Origin: Phycisphaeraceae bacterium
GTDB taxonomy: Bacteria; Planctomycetota; Phycisphaerae; Phycisphaerales; Zrk34
Direction: 5' to 3'
NCBI GenBank assembly: GCA_028282805.1
Contig: JANQHD010000046.1
Span: forward strand, 1 to 35,521
DNA: 35,521 nucleotides
Shown: positions 20,797 to 28,680 of the stretch, piece by piece
Numbering within the stretch: position 1 is the stretch's first letter
Layout: each line of letters starts with the position of its first letter
Position numbers and translations under genes: made by a program
The notes under the pieces: generated by a model
Database searches by the model: none
What the model saw: only the letters and a program-made list of their open reading frames with translations
Told to the model about the DNA's origin: nothing

Positions 20797-21567
20797 GTGG
20801 GAGCCAAGAGAGAGAAGATCGCGATGGTGTTGTGCGCGCTTTGGATCGCCGGGGCCGGTTCGGTGGCGCAGGCCGGGGACATCCCGGTGAACAACGCGTC
20901 GTTCGAAAACCCCGAGACGGTGTTCGTGCTGCCGATCGTGCAGGGCTGGCAGGAGACCGGGCCGGTCGCCACGCAGCAGGGTTTCACCGGCACGCTGAGC
21001 ACGGGCGTGTTCCTCAACCAGCCCACATCGCTGATCGGCAACGCCGACCAGGAGCAGCTTGGCTTTATCGCCGCGGTGCCCGGCGCGGGGATTTCGATCT
21101 ACCAACTGACCGGCGCGACCTACGAGGTGGGCATGACCTACCACGCCAGCGTGTGGGTGGGCAAGAGCAGCGACTCGGCGTTGGGCTTCAAGCCGCCCGA
21201 CTTCGCCGAGTTGGAGCTACGTCTGTTCTACGTGCCCGACGGCGCGACCGCCCCGGGGACCGACAACACGCAAGCCGCGCTGGAAAGCTACTTGCAGATC
21301 GTCGCTTCGACGATCATCACGGCCGGCAGCGTCGGCGAGTCGGCTTTGTCGGAGCAGCTGGCGTGGAGCGCGGCGGTCGAAGCGGGCGACGCGTGGGTCG
21401 GCAAGCAAGTAGGCATCGCGCTGCTGCCGGTCAACGGCGACGGCAACGGCACGTTCAACGTGGACCGGGTGAGCCTGGAATCGAAGGTCGTGCCCGAGCC
21501 GGCGAGCGTGGCGCTGCTGGGGTTGGGGGCGTTGGGCTTGTTGCGACGCAAAACGCGTGGCCGCTGA
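20797..21567 (+). CDS. PEP-CTERM exported protein
   Basis: A 256-residue protein: signal peptide (about residues 9-26, ending SVAQAG), a mature domain beginning DIPVNNASFENPE with a jelly-roll-like beta pattern (VNNASFE... GWQETG..., as in carbohydrate-binding-like PEP-CTERM proteins), and the sorting signal VPEPASVALLGLGALGLLRRK. The start is GTG, with AGGGAG 6 nt upstream. It is directly followed (28 bp) by a pseudopilin-like gene, the same order PEP-CTERM then pseudopilin as in the riboswitch operon at 1379-4242. Ligand unknown. Confidence 0.88.
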   Translation: MGAKREKIAMVLCALWIAGAGSVAQAGDIPVNNASFENPETVFVLPIVQGWQETGPVATQQGFTGTLSTGVFLNQPTSLIGNADQEQLGFIAAVPGAGISIYQLTGATYEVGMTYHASVWVGKSSDSALGFKPPDFAELELRLFYVPDGATAPGTDNTQAALESYLQIVASTIITAGSVGESALSEQLAWSAAVEAGDAWVGKQVGIALLPVNGDGNGTFNVDRVSLESKVVPEPASVALLGLGALGLLRRKTRGR

Positions 21568-21581
21568 CCGGGCCACGCCGG

Positions 21582-21587
21582 TATAAT
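21582..21587 (+). promoter_or_regulatory. Perfect -10 hexamer TATAAT next to start codon
   Basis: TATAAT is followed by 8 nt and the ATG at 21596 of the pseudopilin-like gene, without a Shine-Dalgarno sequence. The gene may therefore have its own leaderless promoter in addition to readthrough from the PEP-CTERM gene. Confidence 0.5.
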
Positions 21588-21595
21588 CGGGCACC

Positions 21596-22348
21596 ATGGG
21601 TAGCCGCCGCGCCTTTACGCTGGTTGAACTGTTGGTGGTCATCGCGATCGTCGCGGTGCTGCTGAGCGTGCTGGTGCCGGCGCTGGCCAAGGCGCGCGCG
21701 TCGGCGCGCGTGGTGGCGTGCCAGGCCAACCAGCGCCAGCTCGGCGTGGCGGTGCACGCGTACGCGGCGGAGTACGACGGGCTGATCCCGTTCGGCCCCG
21801 ACGTGAGCGGCCCGGTCGACATCTTCGACTTCTACCGCACCACCGGCATGCTCACCAGCCTCATCTCCACCAACGCCGGCGAGCCCGTGGGCCTCGGCCT
21901 GTTGCTCGACGAGCACCTCGCGGCCCAACCGCTGGCGCTGTTCTGCCCCGGCGCCGACCAGAAGGTCGAAACGGACGACGAGCTGGCGAAGGTCGGCCAG
22001 ACCCAGGCGCAGGGCAGCTACTGGTACCGCCACGCGTCGCGCATCTCGCAGTTCGACCCGGTCGACAAGCGGCGGCTGCGTTTGTCGACGCTCGCCGAGA
22101 ACCGCAACGGCGACCCGATGCGGGCGCTGGCGATGGACAGCAACTTCGTCGTGCACGAGCAGCTGGCGCTGTTCGGCGTCGTCACCCGCACGCACCACGA
22201 GTCGGCGCGGGTCAACGTGTTGCTGCGCGACGGCTCGGCCGCGACCCGCAACAACGCCGACGGCCGGTACACCGCCGACGTCGGTGCCCGCCCCGACGAG
22301 GGGCCCGAGATGATGCTGCAAGCGTTCGAGACCGCCGATCGCGAATAA
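21596..22348 (+). CDS. Pseudopilin-like protein with prepilin leader
   Basis: A 250-residue relative of the 1379-2122 protein: leader GSRRAFTLVELLVVIAIVAVL with the class III prepilin site before Phe, then QANQRQLGVAVHAYAAEYDG and a C-terminal HHESARVNVLLRDGS that corresponds to the H-X9-DG motif with one residue more. Function of the family is unknown; export through a pilus-type assembly system is expected. The last 23 bp of coding sequence (22324-22346) recur at 23013-23035, after the next gene. It pairs with the PEP-CTERM gene upstream. Confidence 0.9.
   Translation: MGSRRAFTLVELLVVIAIVAVLLSVLVPALAKARASARVVACQANQRQLGVAVHAYAAEYDGLIPFGPDVSGPVDIFDFYRTTGMLTSLISTNAGEPVGLGLLLDEHLAAQPLALFCPGADQKVETDDELAKVGQTQAQGSYWYRHASRISQFDPVDKRRLRLSTLAENRNGDPMRALAMDSNFVVHEQLALFGVVTRTHHESARVNVLLRDGSAATRNNADGRYTADVGARPDEGPEMMLQAFETADRE
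22324..22346. repeat. 23-bp direct repeat, copy 1 (end of pseudopilin gene)
   Basis: GTTCGAGACCGCCGATCGCG is followed by AAT; copy 2 at 23013-23035 differs by one base (C to T). The copies are 689 bp apart and enclose the lower-GC gene at 22446-23003. Confidence 0.95.
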
Positions 22349-22445
22349 TTTGGGTTTACGCTCAACAACGACGGCCCTAAACCGTCTGTCAGGGTAACCG
22401 TGAGGTTGTTCGGTCCACTCAACCTGCCATCACAGGAGCCATGCC

Positions 22446-23003
22446 ATGCGCTGCCAAGGACTTCTTTGTCCGGGATTGATCGTTGGTCTCCTATTCATCG
22501 TCGCGGGCCTGTTGTTTAGCGAAACAGCAGGGGTTGCCGCGGAACCGGTTGTATCGGCGCCGGCAGAAAACCGCGCACCTGAACCTGCAAAACCCGGTTT
22601 TGCTTTCAAGCTCAAAGAGGGCATCCATATCGACGTCCAGTCGAAGCCCGTGACATGGAACAAGCAGCCCGTTCACCTAGTCGGTTTTCATCGGGCCCGA
22701 TTCAAGCTGAGCGATGATCCGACGCCCCGCTTGACCGCGGAGATCACGGGTAGGAGCGTGACTTTCGATCAGGTCCGCTATCGTGTTTCGGGCGCGGTCT
22801 ACGACAAGAACGACACCCTTTTGGGGGCCGCGTCGACCGATCTGGATGTCGAGCGTGTTTGGTTTGGGAAATGCCTGACACACTCGGCCGAGCTAACGCT
22901 CGACTTCGGCCGGTCGCAGGCTTGGGATCGGGCGGCGCGGTTTGAACTTGTGATCAGTGAGATGCCCGTGCTGACCCCTGAGCAGTGGATGGGCAAGGAG
23001 TGA
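22446..23003 (+). CDS. Secreted hypothetical protein on a lower-GC inserted segment
   Basis: A 185-residue exported protein: signal peptide (about residues 1-32, hydrophobic GLIVGLLFIVAGLLF), a short Pro/Ala linker, then a beta-rich domain (TWNKQPVHLVGFHRARFKL, SVTFDQVRYRVSGAVYDKND, SAELTLDFGRSQAWDRAARF). No family recognised, though the layout suits an FxLYD-like or other small Ig-like domain; that is speculation. AGGAG lies 7 nt before the ATG. Base composition is visibly lower in GC (about 57-63% in the stretches counted, against about 68% next door). The gene lies between two copies of a 23-bp direct repeat, which supports acquisition by insertion. Confidence 0.75.
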   Translation: MRCQGLLCPGLIVGLLFIVAGLLFSETAGVAAEPVVSAPAENRAPEPAKPGFAFKLKEGIHIDVQSKPVTWNKQPVHLVGFHRARFKLSDDPTPRLTAEITGRSVTFDQVRYRVSGAVYDKNDTLLGAASTDLDVERVWFGKCLTHSAELTLDFGRSQAWDRAARFELVISEMPVLTPEQWMGKE

Positions 23004-23012
23004 ACTGTAGGT

Positions 23013-23035
23013 GTTCGAGACCGCTGATCGCGAAT
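23013..23035. repeat. 23-bp direct repeat, copy 2
   Basis: This copy matches 22324-22346, the coding end of the pseudopilin gene, with one mismatch. It is non-coding here and is followed at once by a terminator hairpin, as would be expected if the original gene end and terminator were separated by an insertion. Confidence 0.95.
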
Positions 23036-23092
23036 GAAAAACCCACGGTGTGGCCGTGGGTTTGAGTAAAGCCGCGGATGGCATCCGCGGCC
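23036..23092. terminator. Two hairpins between converging genes
   Basis: AAACCCACGG and CCGTGGGTTT form a 10-bp stem (about 23039-23063) with five T on the minus-strand exit; GCCGCGGAT and ATCCGCGGC form a second stem (about 23072-23092). They separate the plus-strand secreted-protein gene from the minus-strand superoxide dismutase and may terminate both. Confidence 0.8.
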
Positions 23093-23117
23093 TTTATGTG
23101 TCGGTGACGCCAAACGT

Positions 23118-23741
23118 TTACTTCGCCTCGGCGTAGAGCTCGGCGACCTTGGCCCAGTTGACCACGTTCCAGAACGCGGCGATGTAGTCCGGGCGGCGGT
23201 TCTGGTAGTTCAGGTAGTAAGCGTGTTCCCACACGTCGAGGCCGAGGATCGGCGTGCCGGGGCAGTCGCACACGCCGGCCATCAGCGGCGAGTCCTGGTT
23301 CGGCGTCGAGCAGACGCCCAGCGCCCCGCTGGCGCCGACGCAAAGCCAGGCCCAGCCGGAGCCGAAGCGCGTGGCCGCGGCGTTGGCGAACTTCTCCTTG
23401 AACGCGTCGAACGACCCGAAGGCGCTGTCGATCGCCGCGGCGAGCTCGCCTGTGGGTTCGCCGCCGCCGTCGGGGCTCATGACCTGCCAGAACAGGGTGT
23501 GGTTGGCGTGGCCGCCGCCGTTGTTACGCACCGCGCCGCGGGTCTCTTCGGGCACGGCGGACAGGTCGGCGATGAGCTGCTCGACGGGCGTGTCGGCGAG
23601 GGCCGTGCCCTCGATCGCGCCGTTGAGCTTGGCGACATAAGCCGCGTGGTGTTTGTCGTGGTGGATCTGCATCGTGCGCGCGTCGATGTGCGGCTCGAGC
23701 GCATCGAACGCGTACGGAAGGTCGGGGACGCTGTGGGCCAT
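23118..23741 (-). CDS. sodB: Superoxide dismutase, Fe/Mn type
   Basis: A 207-residue cytoplasmic SOD, which converts superoxide to oxygen and hydrogen peroxide. It starts [20 protein letters not shown]. All metal ligands are visible: His in [11 protein letters not shown], His in [14 protein letters not shown], and Asp and His in [20 protein letters not shown]. Metal preference cannot be settled from the motifs, so the symbol sodB is a convention. AGGAG precedes the ATG at 23741; a much longer in-frame reading upstream is antisense to the CobA-HemD gene and is not real. No exported leader. Confidence 0.96.
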   Translation of the reverse strand: MAHSVPDLPYAFDALEPHIDARTMQIHHDKHHAAYVAKLNGAIEGTALADTPVEQLIADLSAVPEETRGAVRNNGGGHANHTLFWQVMSPDGGGEPTGELAAAIDSAFGSFDAFKEKFANAAATRFGSGWAWLCVGASGALGVCSTPNQDSPLMAGVCDCPGTPILGLDVWEHAYYLNYQNRRPDYIAAFWNVVNWAKVAELYAEAK

Positions 23742-23815
23742 GGCGTGTCTCCTGGTCGGACGTTTATGTTGTAGGACTCCCGAGCAACCCAGCGTATGGC
23801 TCGGCGACCGGCCGG

Positions 23816-25387
23816 TCAACCGCAGGCTTTGAGTATCGCCTCGACCAGGCCCGCGATCGTCGACGGCTCGGCCTCGACGGTCACGCTCATGCCGAGTTCC
23901 ACCGCCGTCTCGCTGGTGCGCGGCCCGATCGTCGCCACGCGAACGCCGCGCACAAGGTCCACTTTTTCGCCCGCCAGCTCGACGAAGTTCCGCACCGACG
24001 AACTGCTCGTGAACGTCAGCCAATCGATCCGCTGCGCTTGGGCGATTTCCCACAGCTCGTCGGGCAGCGACGCGACCTTCACCGTGCGGTACGCGTCGAC
24101 CTCGTCGACGGTGGCGCCCGCCGCGGCAAGCGCATCGACCAGCGTGCGCCGGGCGATGTCGGCCTTGAGGTAAACAAAGCGCTTGTGCTTCACGTCGTGG
24201 GCTTCGACCAGCTCGCGCGCCAACGCCTCGGCGCTGAACGCGGTCGGGGTGAAGTCGGCGGCGATGCCCAACCGCCCCCGCAGCGCTTCGTCGGTCGCCT
24301 CGCCCACCGCCGCGATGCGCACGGCGGCCAGGTGCCGGGCGTCGCGGCCGAGTGCGTCGAGCGTCTCGCCCAGCGCCGCGACCGCGTTTTCGCTGGTCAG
24401 CAGCAGCCAGTCGTACCGGCCCACGCCTTCGACCGCCTCGCGCAACGGCGCGTCGTCTTCCGGGGGCTCGATGGCGATGGTCGGCGCTTCGATCACCGCG
24501 GCGCCGAGCGTTTCGAGCTGTCGGCGCAAGCCCGACGCCTGCTGGCGCGTGCGCGTGACCACGATCGTCTTGCCGAGCAACGGTTGCTGTTCGAAGCCGT
24601 GCATGCCTGCGCCCTCCAGGCCCGCGACCTGGCCGACGACGATGATCGCCGGCGCCGCGAGGCCCGCATCGTTGGCCCGGGTGGTGATGTCGCTGAGCGT
24701 GCCGCGCGCGGTGCGCTGGTGCGGCAGGGTGCCCCATTGCACGACCGCGACGGGCGTGGCCGCGTCGAGGCCGTGGCCCGCCAGCTCGTCGGTGATCTGT
24801 TTCAGCCGGCCCATGCCCATGTAGAAGCACAGCGTGCCCCCGGCCGCCGCGAGCTGCGCCAGCGAGGCGTAGTCGATCAGCGTGTCGGCTTTGTCGGGGT
24901 CTTCGTGACCGGTGATGAACGTCACGGTCGACGCCAGGTGGCGGTGGGTGACGGGGATGCCCGCGTAGGCCGGCGCGGCGACCGCGGCGGTGACGCCGGG
25001 TATCGCCACGACCTCGATGCCGCGCGCGTCGAGGTACGCGGCCTCTTCGCTGCCCCGGCCGAACACGAACGGGTCACCGCCCTTCAGCCGCACCACCGTC
25101 CGCCCGGCCAGCGCGTGCTCGGCGAGGGTGGCGTTGATCTCGTCCTGGCTGAGCGTGTGATGCCCGGCGCGTTTGCCGGCTTCGATCACGCGCACGTGTT
25201 TGGGCGCGTGGTCCAATAACGCCGCGCTCGCCAGCGCATCGCGCACCACCACGTCGGCCTGCCGCAACGCCTCGACCGCCGCGAGGGTGGCCAGCTTCGC
25301 GTCGCCCGGCCCCGCGCCCACGAGGTAGACCCGCCCCGGCGCGGCCGGGTGTGCGGTTGGTGCGGGTTTGTACGGTTGGTCGGTCAA
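23816..25387 (-). CDS. cobA-hemD: CobA-HemD fusion: uroporphyrinogen-III methyltransferase / synthase
   Basis: A 523-residue bifunctional protein. The N-terminal part (about residues 18-255) is SUMT, which uses S-adenosylmethionine to make precorrin-2 from uroporphyrinogen [33 protein letters not shown] and [24 protein letters not shown] (given in part) are diagnostic. The C-terminal part (about 270-523) is uroporphyrinogen-III synthase ([42 protein letters not shown]). Such fusions sit at the branch to siroheme, cobalamin and haem. The best start is a TTG at 25387; it lacks a clear ribosome-binding site and is uncertain by a few codons. It is not near the cobalamin riboswitch. Confidence 0.95.
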   Translation of the reverse strand: MTDQPYKPAPTAHPAAPGRVYLVGAGPGDAKLATLAAVEALRQADVVVRDALASAALLDHAPKHVRVIEAGKRAGHHTLSQDEINATLAEHALAGRTVVRLKGGDPFVFGRGSEEAAYLDARGIEVVAIPGVTAAVAAPAYAGIPVTHRHLASTVTFITGHEDPDKADTLIDYASLAQLAAAGGTLCFYMGMGRLKQITDELAGHGLDAATPVAVVQWGTLPHQRTARGTLSDITTRANDAGLAAPAIIVVGQVAGLEGAGMHGFEQQPLLGKTIVVTRTRQQASGLRRQLETLGAAVIEAPTIAIEPPEDDAPLREAVEGVGRYDWLLLTSENAVAALGETLDALGRDARHLAAVRIAAVGEATDEALRGRLGIAADFTPTAFSAEALARELVEAHDVKHKRFVYLKADIARRTLVDALAAAGATVDEVDAYRTVKVASLPDELWEIAQAQRIDWLTFTSSSSVRNFVELAGEKVDLVRGVRVATIGPRTSETAVELGMSVTVEAEPSTIAGLVEAILKACG

Positions 25388-25463
25388 GTTCGATTAAGCC
25401 GGTCACGCATCGTGTCGATACGCTAGGTAGCAGGGGTCCCGGTTCGCAACAGGGAGCGACGCA

Positions 25464-25835
25464 ATGTCATCTTTGACCAAGCCGAGCCACACGTCCAGTG
25501 CCGCCCTCGCGCGTTACCCGGTGTGGGAGCGTGGCGCCGACCGCCGGCAAACCACCCGCCACAACATCAACGCCGCGGTCACGCTCTTGCGCCGACCCGA
25601 TTCGACCGACACCGCCGGCCAGCCCATGTGCACCGTGCACCTGTCGGACATGTCCGACGAGGGCGTCGGCGCCCACTGTGACACGGCCCTGCCGGTCGAG
25701 GAGCCCGTCACGCTCGTCTTCCCCCCCCACGGGCCCGAGCGCGGCATCGACCTGCGCGGCCACGTCGTCCGCTGCATCCCCGACGGCCGCGGCGGCTACG
25801 AGCTCGGCATCGCCTTCGTCGCTCAGGCCGCCTGA
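25464..25835 (+). CDS. PilZ domain c-di-GMP receptor-like protein
   Basis: A 123-residue single-domain PilZ protein. The c-di-GMP motif is split as usual: RRQTTRHN (residues 27-34, RxxxR) and LSDMSDEGVGAH (about 61-72, the DxSxxG strand); GYELGIAF near the end is typical of the last strand. Standalone PilZ proteins bind c-di-GMP and act on a partner. AGGGAG precedes the ATG at 25464. It is divergent from cobA-hemD and convergent with the HIT gene (4 bp apart). Confidence 0.88.
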   Translation: MSSLTKPSHTSSAALARYPVWERGADRRQTTRHNINAAVTLLRRPDSTDTAGQPMCTVHLSDMSDEGVGAHCDTALPVEEPVTLVFPPHGPERGIDLRGHVVRCIPDGRGGYELGIAFVAQAA

Positions 25836-25839
25836 CGCC

Positions 25840-26358
25840 TCACCCCCGCGCCTCCAAGACCTTCGGCAACACCGCCAACAGCTCGTCGCGCACCTTCTCC
25901 AACGCCTCGGGGATCACCCGCACCCCACCCACCACCGACATGAAGTTCACGTCGCCCGCCCAACGCGGCACCACGTGCACGTGCAGATGACCCGGCAGCC
26001 CCGCCCCGGCGCACCGGCCGATGTTGATGCCGATGTTCACCCCCTGCGGGTTCAGCGCCGCGGCCAGCAGCCGCTCGGCGACCGTCGTCATCTCCATCAG
26101 GTCGCCGCGCTGCTCGGCCGACAGCAGCGGCAGGTCCGCCACCGCCTCACCGGGCGCGACCAGCAGGTGGCCGTTGGTGTAGGGGTACTTGTTCATGACG
26201 ATGAAGCTCCGCGCGCTGCGGTGCAGCACGAGGTTCTCGCCGTCGGCGTCGGGGTTGTTCCAGTAATCCAACAGGAACGACCCGCCCGGGTACTCCTCCG
26301 GCGGGATGCTGCGGATGTATTCCATGCGCCACGGCGCCCAGAGGGAGGGGTTGGTCAT
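25840..26358 (-). CDS. HIT family nucleotide hydrolase
   Basis: A 172-residue histidine-triad protein. The signature GHLHVHVVPRW places His124, His126 and His128 at the active site, and LVAPGEAVADLP with NGHLLV is the conserved upstream strand. The N-terminal LWAPWRMEYI is typical of the HIT/AP4A phosphorylase-like branch found widely in bacteria, which cleaves dinucleoside polyphosphates or AMP adducts. The start at 26358 is the normal one for this branch. It lies downstream of nadB on the same strand, with four-helix-bundle unit B inserted between them. Confidence 0.93.
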   Translation of the reverse strand: MTNPSLWAPWRMEYIRSIPPEEYPGGSFLLDYWNNPDADGENLVLHRSARSFIVMNKYPYTNGHLLVAPGEAVADLPLLSAEQRGDLMEMTTVAERLLAAALNPQGVNIGINIGRCAGAGLPGHLHVHVVPRWAGDVNFMSVVGGVRVIPEALEKVRDELLAVLPKVLEARG

Positions 26359-26387
26359 GCGAGAGTTCCTAACACCTTGTGAATCAC

Positions 26388-26422
26388 CAAATCCCAATCA
26401 CCAATAACCAATCAATGACCAA
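26388..26422. repeat. Inverted arm 1 of four-helix-bundle unit B
   Basis: A 35-bp sequence (CAAATCCCAATCACCAATAA and on to ...AATGACCAA) matches the reverse complement of 26806-26840 at 34 of 35 positions. It stands just behind the four-helix-bundle gene and is built of loose 7-8-mer units (CAATCAC, CAATAAC, CAATCAA). TGACTCAAG follows on its inner side. Confidence 0.96.
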
Positions 26423-26433
26423 TGACTCAAGGA

Positions 26434-26799
26434 TCAAGATTGGGCGGCGCGGCCAATTTTACCAAAGATCAGCACGAGTTCGCGTGACTCCTTCCAAAGC
26501 AGGCGTGCGGCTTCCGCTTTGCTATCATCCGCCGCCGCAATCATCCGCAAGAAGTGGCCGGCTTCCTTGGCTTCACGTCGACAGATCGAGATGCGATGGC
26601 GGAACTCTTTCTTCGATTCGGCCTCGTCCGCCTCGACGTAATTCGCACCGACGCTCGTGGCCGCCCCGATCACCTGGTCGATCAGGCGCTTGGTGACCGG
26701 GCTCACGCCGATGGTTTTGGCGAACCGGATCACGTCTTCCCCAAACTTCGCGGTGCGTTCTTCCAAGTCCCACGGATGATCTTGAGTTGTCTTGGACAT
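26434..26799 (-). CDS. Four-helix-bundle protein (S23/IVP family, Avd-like fold), copy B
   Basis: A 121-residue member of the same family as the gene at 6766-7146, but of a different branch: LEERTAKFGEDVIRFAKTIG opens the first helix, RLIDQVIGAATSVGANYVEADEAESKKEFRHRISICRREAKEAGHFLRM (given for position, in parts) is the core, with VGANYVEA the family signature. The gene is enclosed by 35-bp near-perfect inverted repeats and lies between nadB and the HIT gene, on their strand. The ATG at 26799 begins 6 nt inside the right arm and has no Shine-Dalgarno sequence. As for copy A, function is unknown; Avd-like RNA or protein binding is inference. Confidence 0.9.
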   Translation of the reverse strand: MSKTTQDHPWDLEERTAKFGEDVIRFAKTIGVSPVTKRLIDQVIGAATSVGANYVEADEAESKKEFRHRISICRREAKEAGHFLRMIAAADDSKAEAARLLWKESRELVLIFGKIGRAAQS

Positions 26800-26805
26800 T
26801 GGTGC

Positions 26806-26840
26806 TTGGTCATTAATTGGTTATTGGTGATTGGGATTTG
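26806..26840. repeat. Inverted arm 2 of four-helix-bundle unit B
   Basis: This is the reverse complement of 26388-26422 with a single mismatch. Read with nadB, it encodes the last residues (NPNHQ) and the TAA stop of that gene, so the element edge coincides with the coding end. Confidence 0.96.
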
Positions 26841-28506
26841 GGATTTTCTCTGGCACCGCGATCGCATCCAACTCTCTAACCTCCGCTCCCTCCTCCCCCG
26901 CGCGCCAAACCCCGCGCCCGCGCATGCCGGGGTCGGGGGCGGGGTGGTCTTCGCGGTGGTGGGTGCCGCGGCTCTCGGTGCGCCAGGCGGCGGCGCGGGT
27001 GATCAGGGCGCCGACGAGCAGGGCGTTTTGCACCTCCCACCCGTCGCGGTCGTCGAAGATCTTGTCCAGCGAATAGCGCGCCCAGAAGTCGAACATCTCC
27101 GCGACCTCGGTCAGACGCTCGCCGCTGCGCGAGATGCCGACGTGCCGCCACATCACGCTGCGCAGCGAGCTGTGCACGTCGGGCACGTCGAGCCGGCTGC
27201 GGTCGGAGGGGCGGATGTCGCTGACGATCTTCAGCGGCGCGGCGGGGGCGCCGTCGATCATCTCCGCGCACACCCGCCCGGCCACCTCGCCGCACACCAG
27301 GCCCTCCAACAACGAGTTGCTGGCCAGGCGGTTGGCGCCGTGCAGGCCGGTGCACGTGACCTCGCCGCAGGCGTAGAGGCCCTCGACGGAGGAGCGGGCG
27401 TGTTCGTCGACGAGCACGCCGCCGATCATGTAGTGCATGGCCGGGCGGACGGGGATCAGGTCACGGCCGGGCTCGAGCTCGAACTGCGCCAGCAGCTTGG
27501 TGATGCCGGGGAAGCGATCGGCGAAGCGTTCGCCGCCGATGGGCCGGGCGTCGAGGTAGACGTTGGCGCCGGGGGCCTGTTCGATCTGGCCGAGGATGGC
27601 GCGGCTGACGACGTCGCGCGGGGCGAGCTCGGCGAGCTCGTGCACGTCGAGCATGAAGCGTTGGCCGTGGCGGTTGACCAGGTGTGCGCCTTCGCCGCGC
27701 ACCGCCTCGGTGATCAGGGCGCGCGAGGCGCCGGCGATGTAGAGCGTGGTGGGGTGGAACTGCTGGAACTCCATGTCGGCGAGCTTGGCGCCGGCGCGGT
27801 AGGCCATGGCGTGGCCGTCGCCGGTGGCGATGGGGCTGTTGGTCGTTTCGCGGTAGACGCGCCCGCAGCCGCCGGAGGCGAGGATGGTGGCCTTGGCCCA
27901 GATGACTTGGAGGCCGTACTTGGGGTGGTGGGTGATGGCGCCGACGACGCGCGAGCCGGGGCCGGCCTCGGTGATCAGGTCGAGGGCGAAGCACCGGTCG
28001 AACAGGCGGATGCGCTCGTTTTGTTGCGCGACGCCGATGAGGGCTTTGCTCAGCGCCATGCCGGTCGCGTCGCCGTGGGAGTGGACGATGCGGTGGGCGG
28101 TGTGTCCGCCCTCGCGGCCGAGGCGGAGTGCGCCTTTGTCGTCGCGGTCGAGGTGCATGCGCCATTGTTCGAGTTCTTTGAGGCGCGCCGGGCCCGCCTC
28201 GACGATGCGGCGCACGGCCGGCTCGTCGCACAGGGCGGCGCCGGCGTCGAGCGTGTTTTTCACGTGCTCGTCGAACGAGTCGGCGTCGTCGTGCACCACG
28301 GCGATGCCGCCCTGGGCCCACGACGTGTTGGACTCGTCGAGCTCGCCCTTGGCCAGCACGATCACGTCGCTGTGTTCGGCGGCGGCCTGTGCGGCGCGCA
28401 GGCCCGCCACGCCCGCGCCGATGACCAGCACGTCCGTGAAGATCTGCGGCAGCAGCACCGCGCGGAAGGGGATCAGGTACCGACGCTCGTCGAAGATCGG
28501 GTGCAT
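26821..28506 (-). CDS. nadB: L-aspartate oxidase (NadB), C-terminus altered by repeat
   Basis: A 561-residue flavoenzyme that oxidises L-aspartate to iminoaspartate, the first step of de novo NAD synthesis. The FAD motif is DVLVIGAGVAGLRAAQAAAEH (about residues 26-45), SNTSWAQGGIAVV follows, and ILASGGCGRVYRETTNSP, AKLADMEFQQFHPTTLY and CGEVTCTGLHGANRLASNSLLE (in part) are family marks. A fumarate-reductase-like helical domain ends it. The last residues (NPNHQ) and the stop are encoded by repeat arm 26806-26840. No Shine-Dalgarno sequence precedes the ATG; TAACAT lies 6 nt upstream. nadA and nadC are not in the window. Confidence 0.96.
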   Translation of the reverse strand: MHPIFDERRYLIPFRAVLLPQIFTDVLVIGAGVAGLRAAQAAAEHSDVIVLAKGELDESNTSWAQGGIAVVHDDADSFDEHVKNTLDAGAALCDEPAVRRIVEAGPARLKELEQWRMHLDRDDKGALRLGREGGHTAHRIVHSHGDATGMALSKALIGVAQQNERIRLFDRCFALDLITEAGPGSRVVGAITHHPKYGLQVIWAKATILASGGCGRVYRETTNSPIATGDGHAMAYRAGAKLADMEFQQFHPTTLYIAGASRALITEAVRGEGAHLVNRHGQRFMLDVHELAELAPRDVVSRAILGQIEQAPGANVYLDARPIGGERFADRFPGITKLLAQFELEPGRDLIPVRPAMHYMIGGVLVDEHARSSVEGLYACGEVTCTGLHGANRLASNSLLEGLVCGEVAGRVCAEMIDGAPAAPLKIVSDIRPSDRSRLDVPDVHSSLRSVMWRHVGISRSGERLTEVAEMFDFWARYSLDKIFDDRDGWEVQNALLVGALITRAAAWRTESRGTHHREDHPAPDPGMRGRGVWRAGEEGAEVRELDAIAVPEKIPNPNHQ

Positions 28507-28512
28507 CGGGGT

Positions 28513-28518
28513 ATGTTA
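28513..28518 (-). promoter_or_regulatory. -10-like hexamer TAACAT, probable leaderless start of nadB
   Basis: On the minus strand TAACAT is separated by 6 nt from the nadB ATG at 28506. No ribosome-binding site fits in between. Confidence 0.4.
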
Positions 28519-28527
28519 AGGGATGGC

Positions 28528-28562
28528 AAGCCGCGCGGTCGAGCGGGGCGAGACCCGCGGGG
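28528..28562. repeat. REP-like palindrome, second copy
   Basis: This is a diverged copy of the element at 12565-12600 (AAGCCGCGCGGTCGAGCGGG as its first part, then GCGAGACCCGCGGGG). It lies between nadB and hisA. The rest of 28563-28680 is G-rich and contains CCCGCGGG palindromes but no gene that I can support. Confidence 0.6.
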
Positions 28563-28680
28563 AATGGTGGGGGGTTGTGCGAGAAAACGTGGTAGACCCG
28601 CGGGGGGAGCGCGCGGACTATGCACGGAGCTGCGCCGGACCCGCGGGCTTCGCGGGGCTCAGCCAGCGGCTTGGGGGGTG

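Noticed and set aside
22349-22445. Riboswitch or leader RNA before the secreted-protein gene
   Set aside because: No known aptamer motif could be recognised in this 97-bp gap.
23118-24830. A 570-residue protein containing superoxide dismutase at its C-terminus
   Set aside because: The upstream part is antisense-frame noise within cobA-hemD; superoxide dismutase has its own ribosome-binding site and ATG at 23741.
26388-26840. Classical insertion sequence
   Set aside because: The only gene in the unit is a four-helix-bundle protein; no DDE, HUH or serine recombinase motif and no obvious target-site duplication outside the arms was found.
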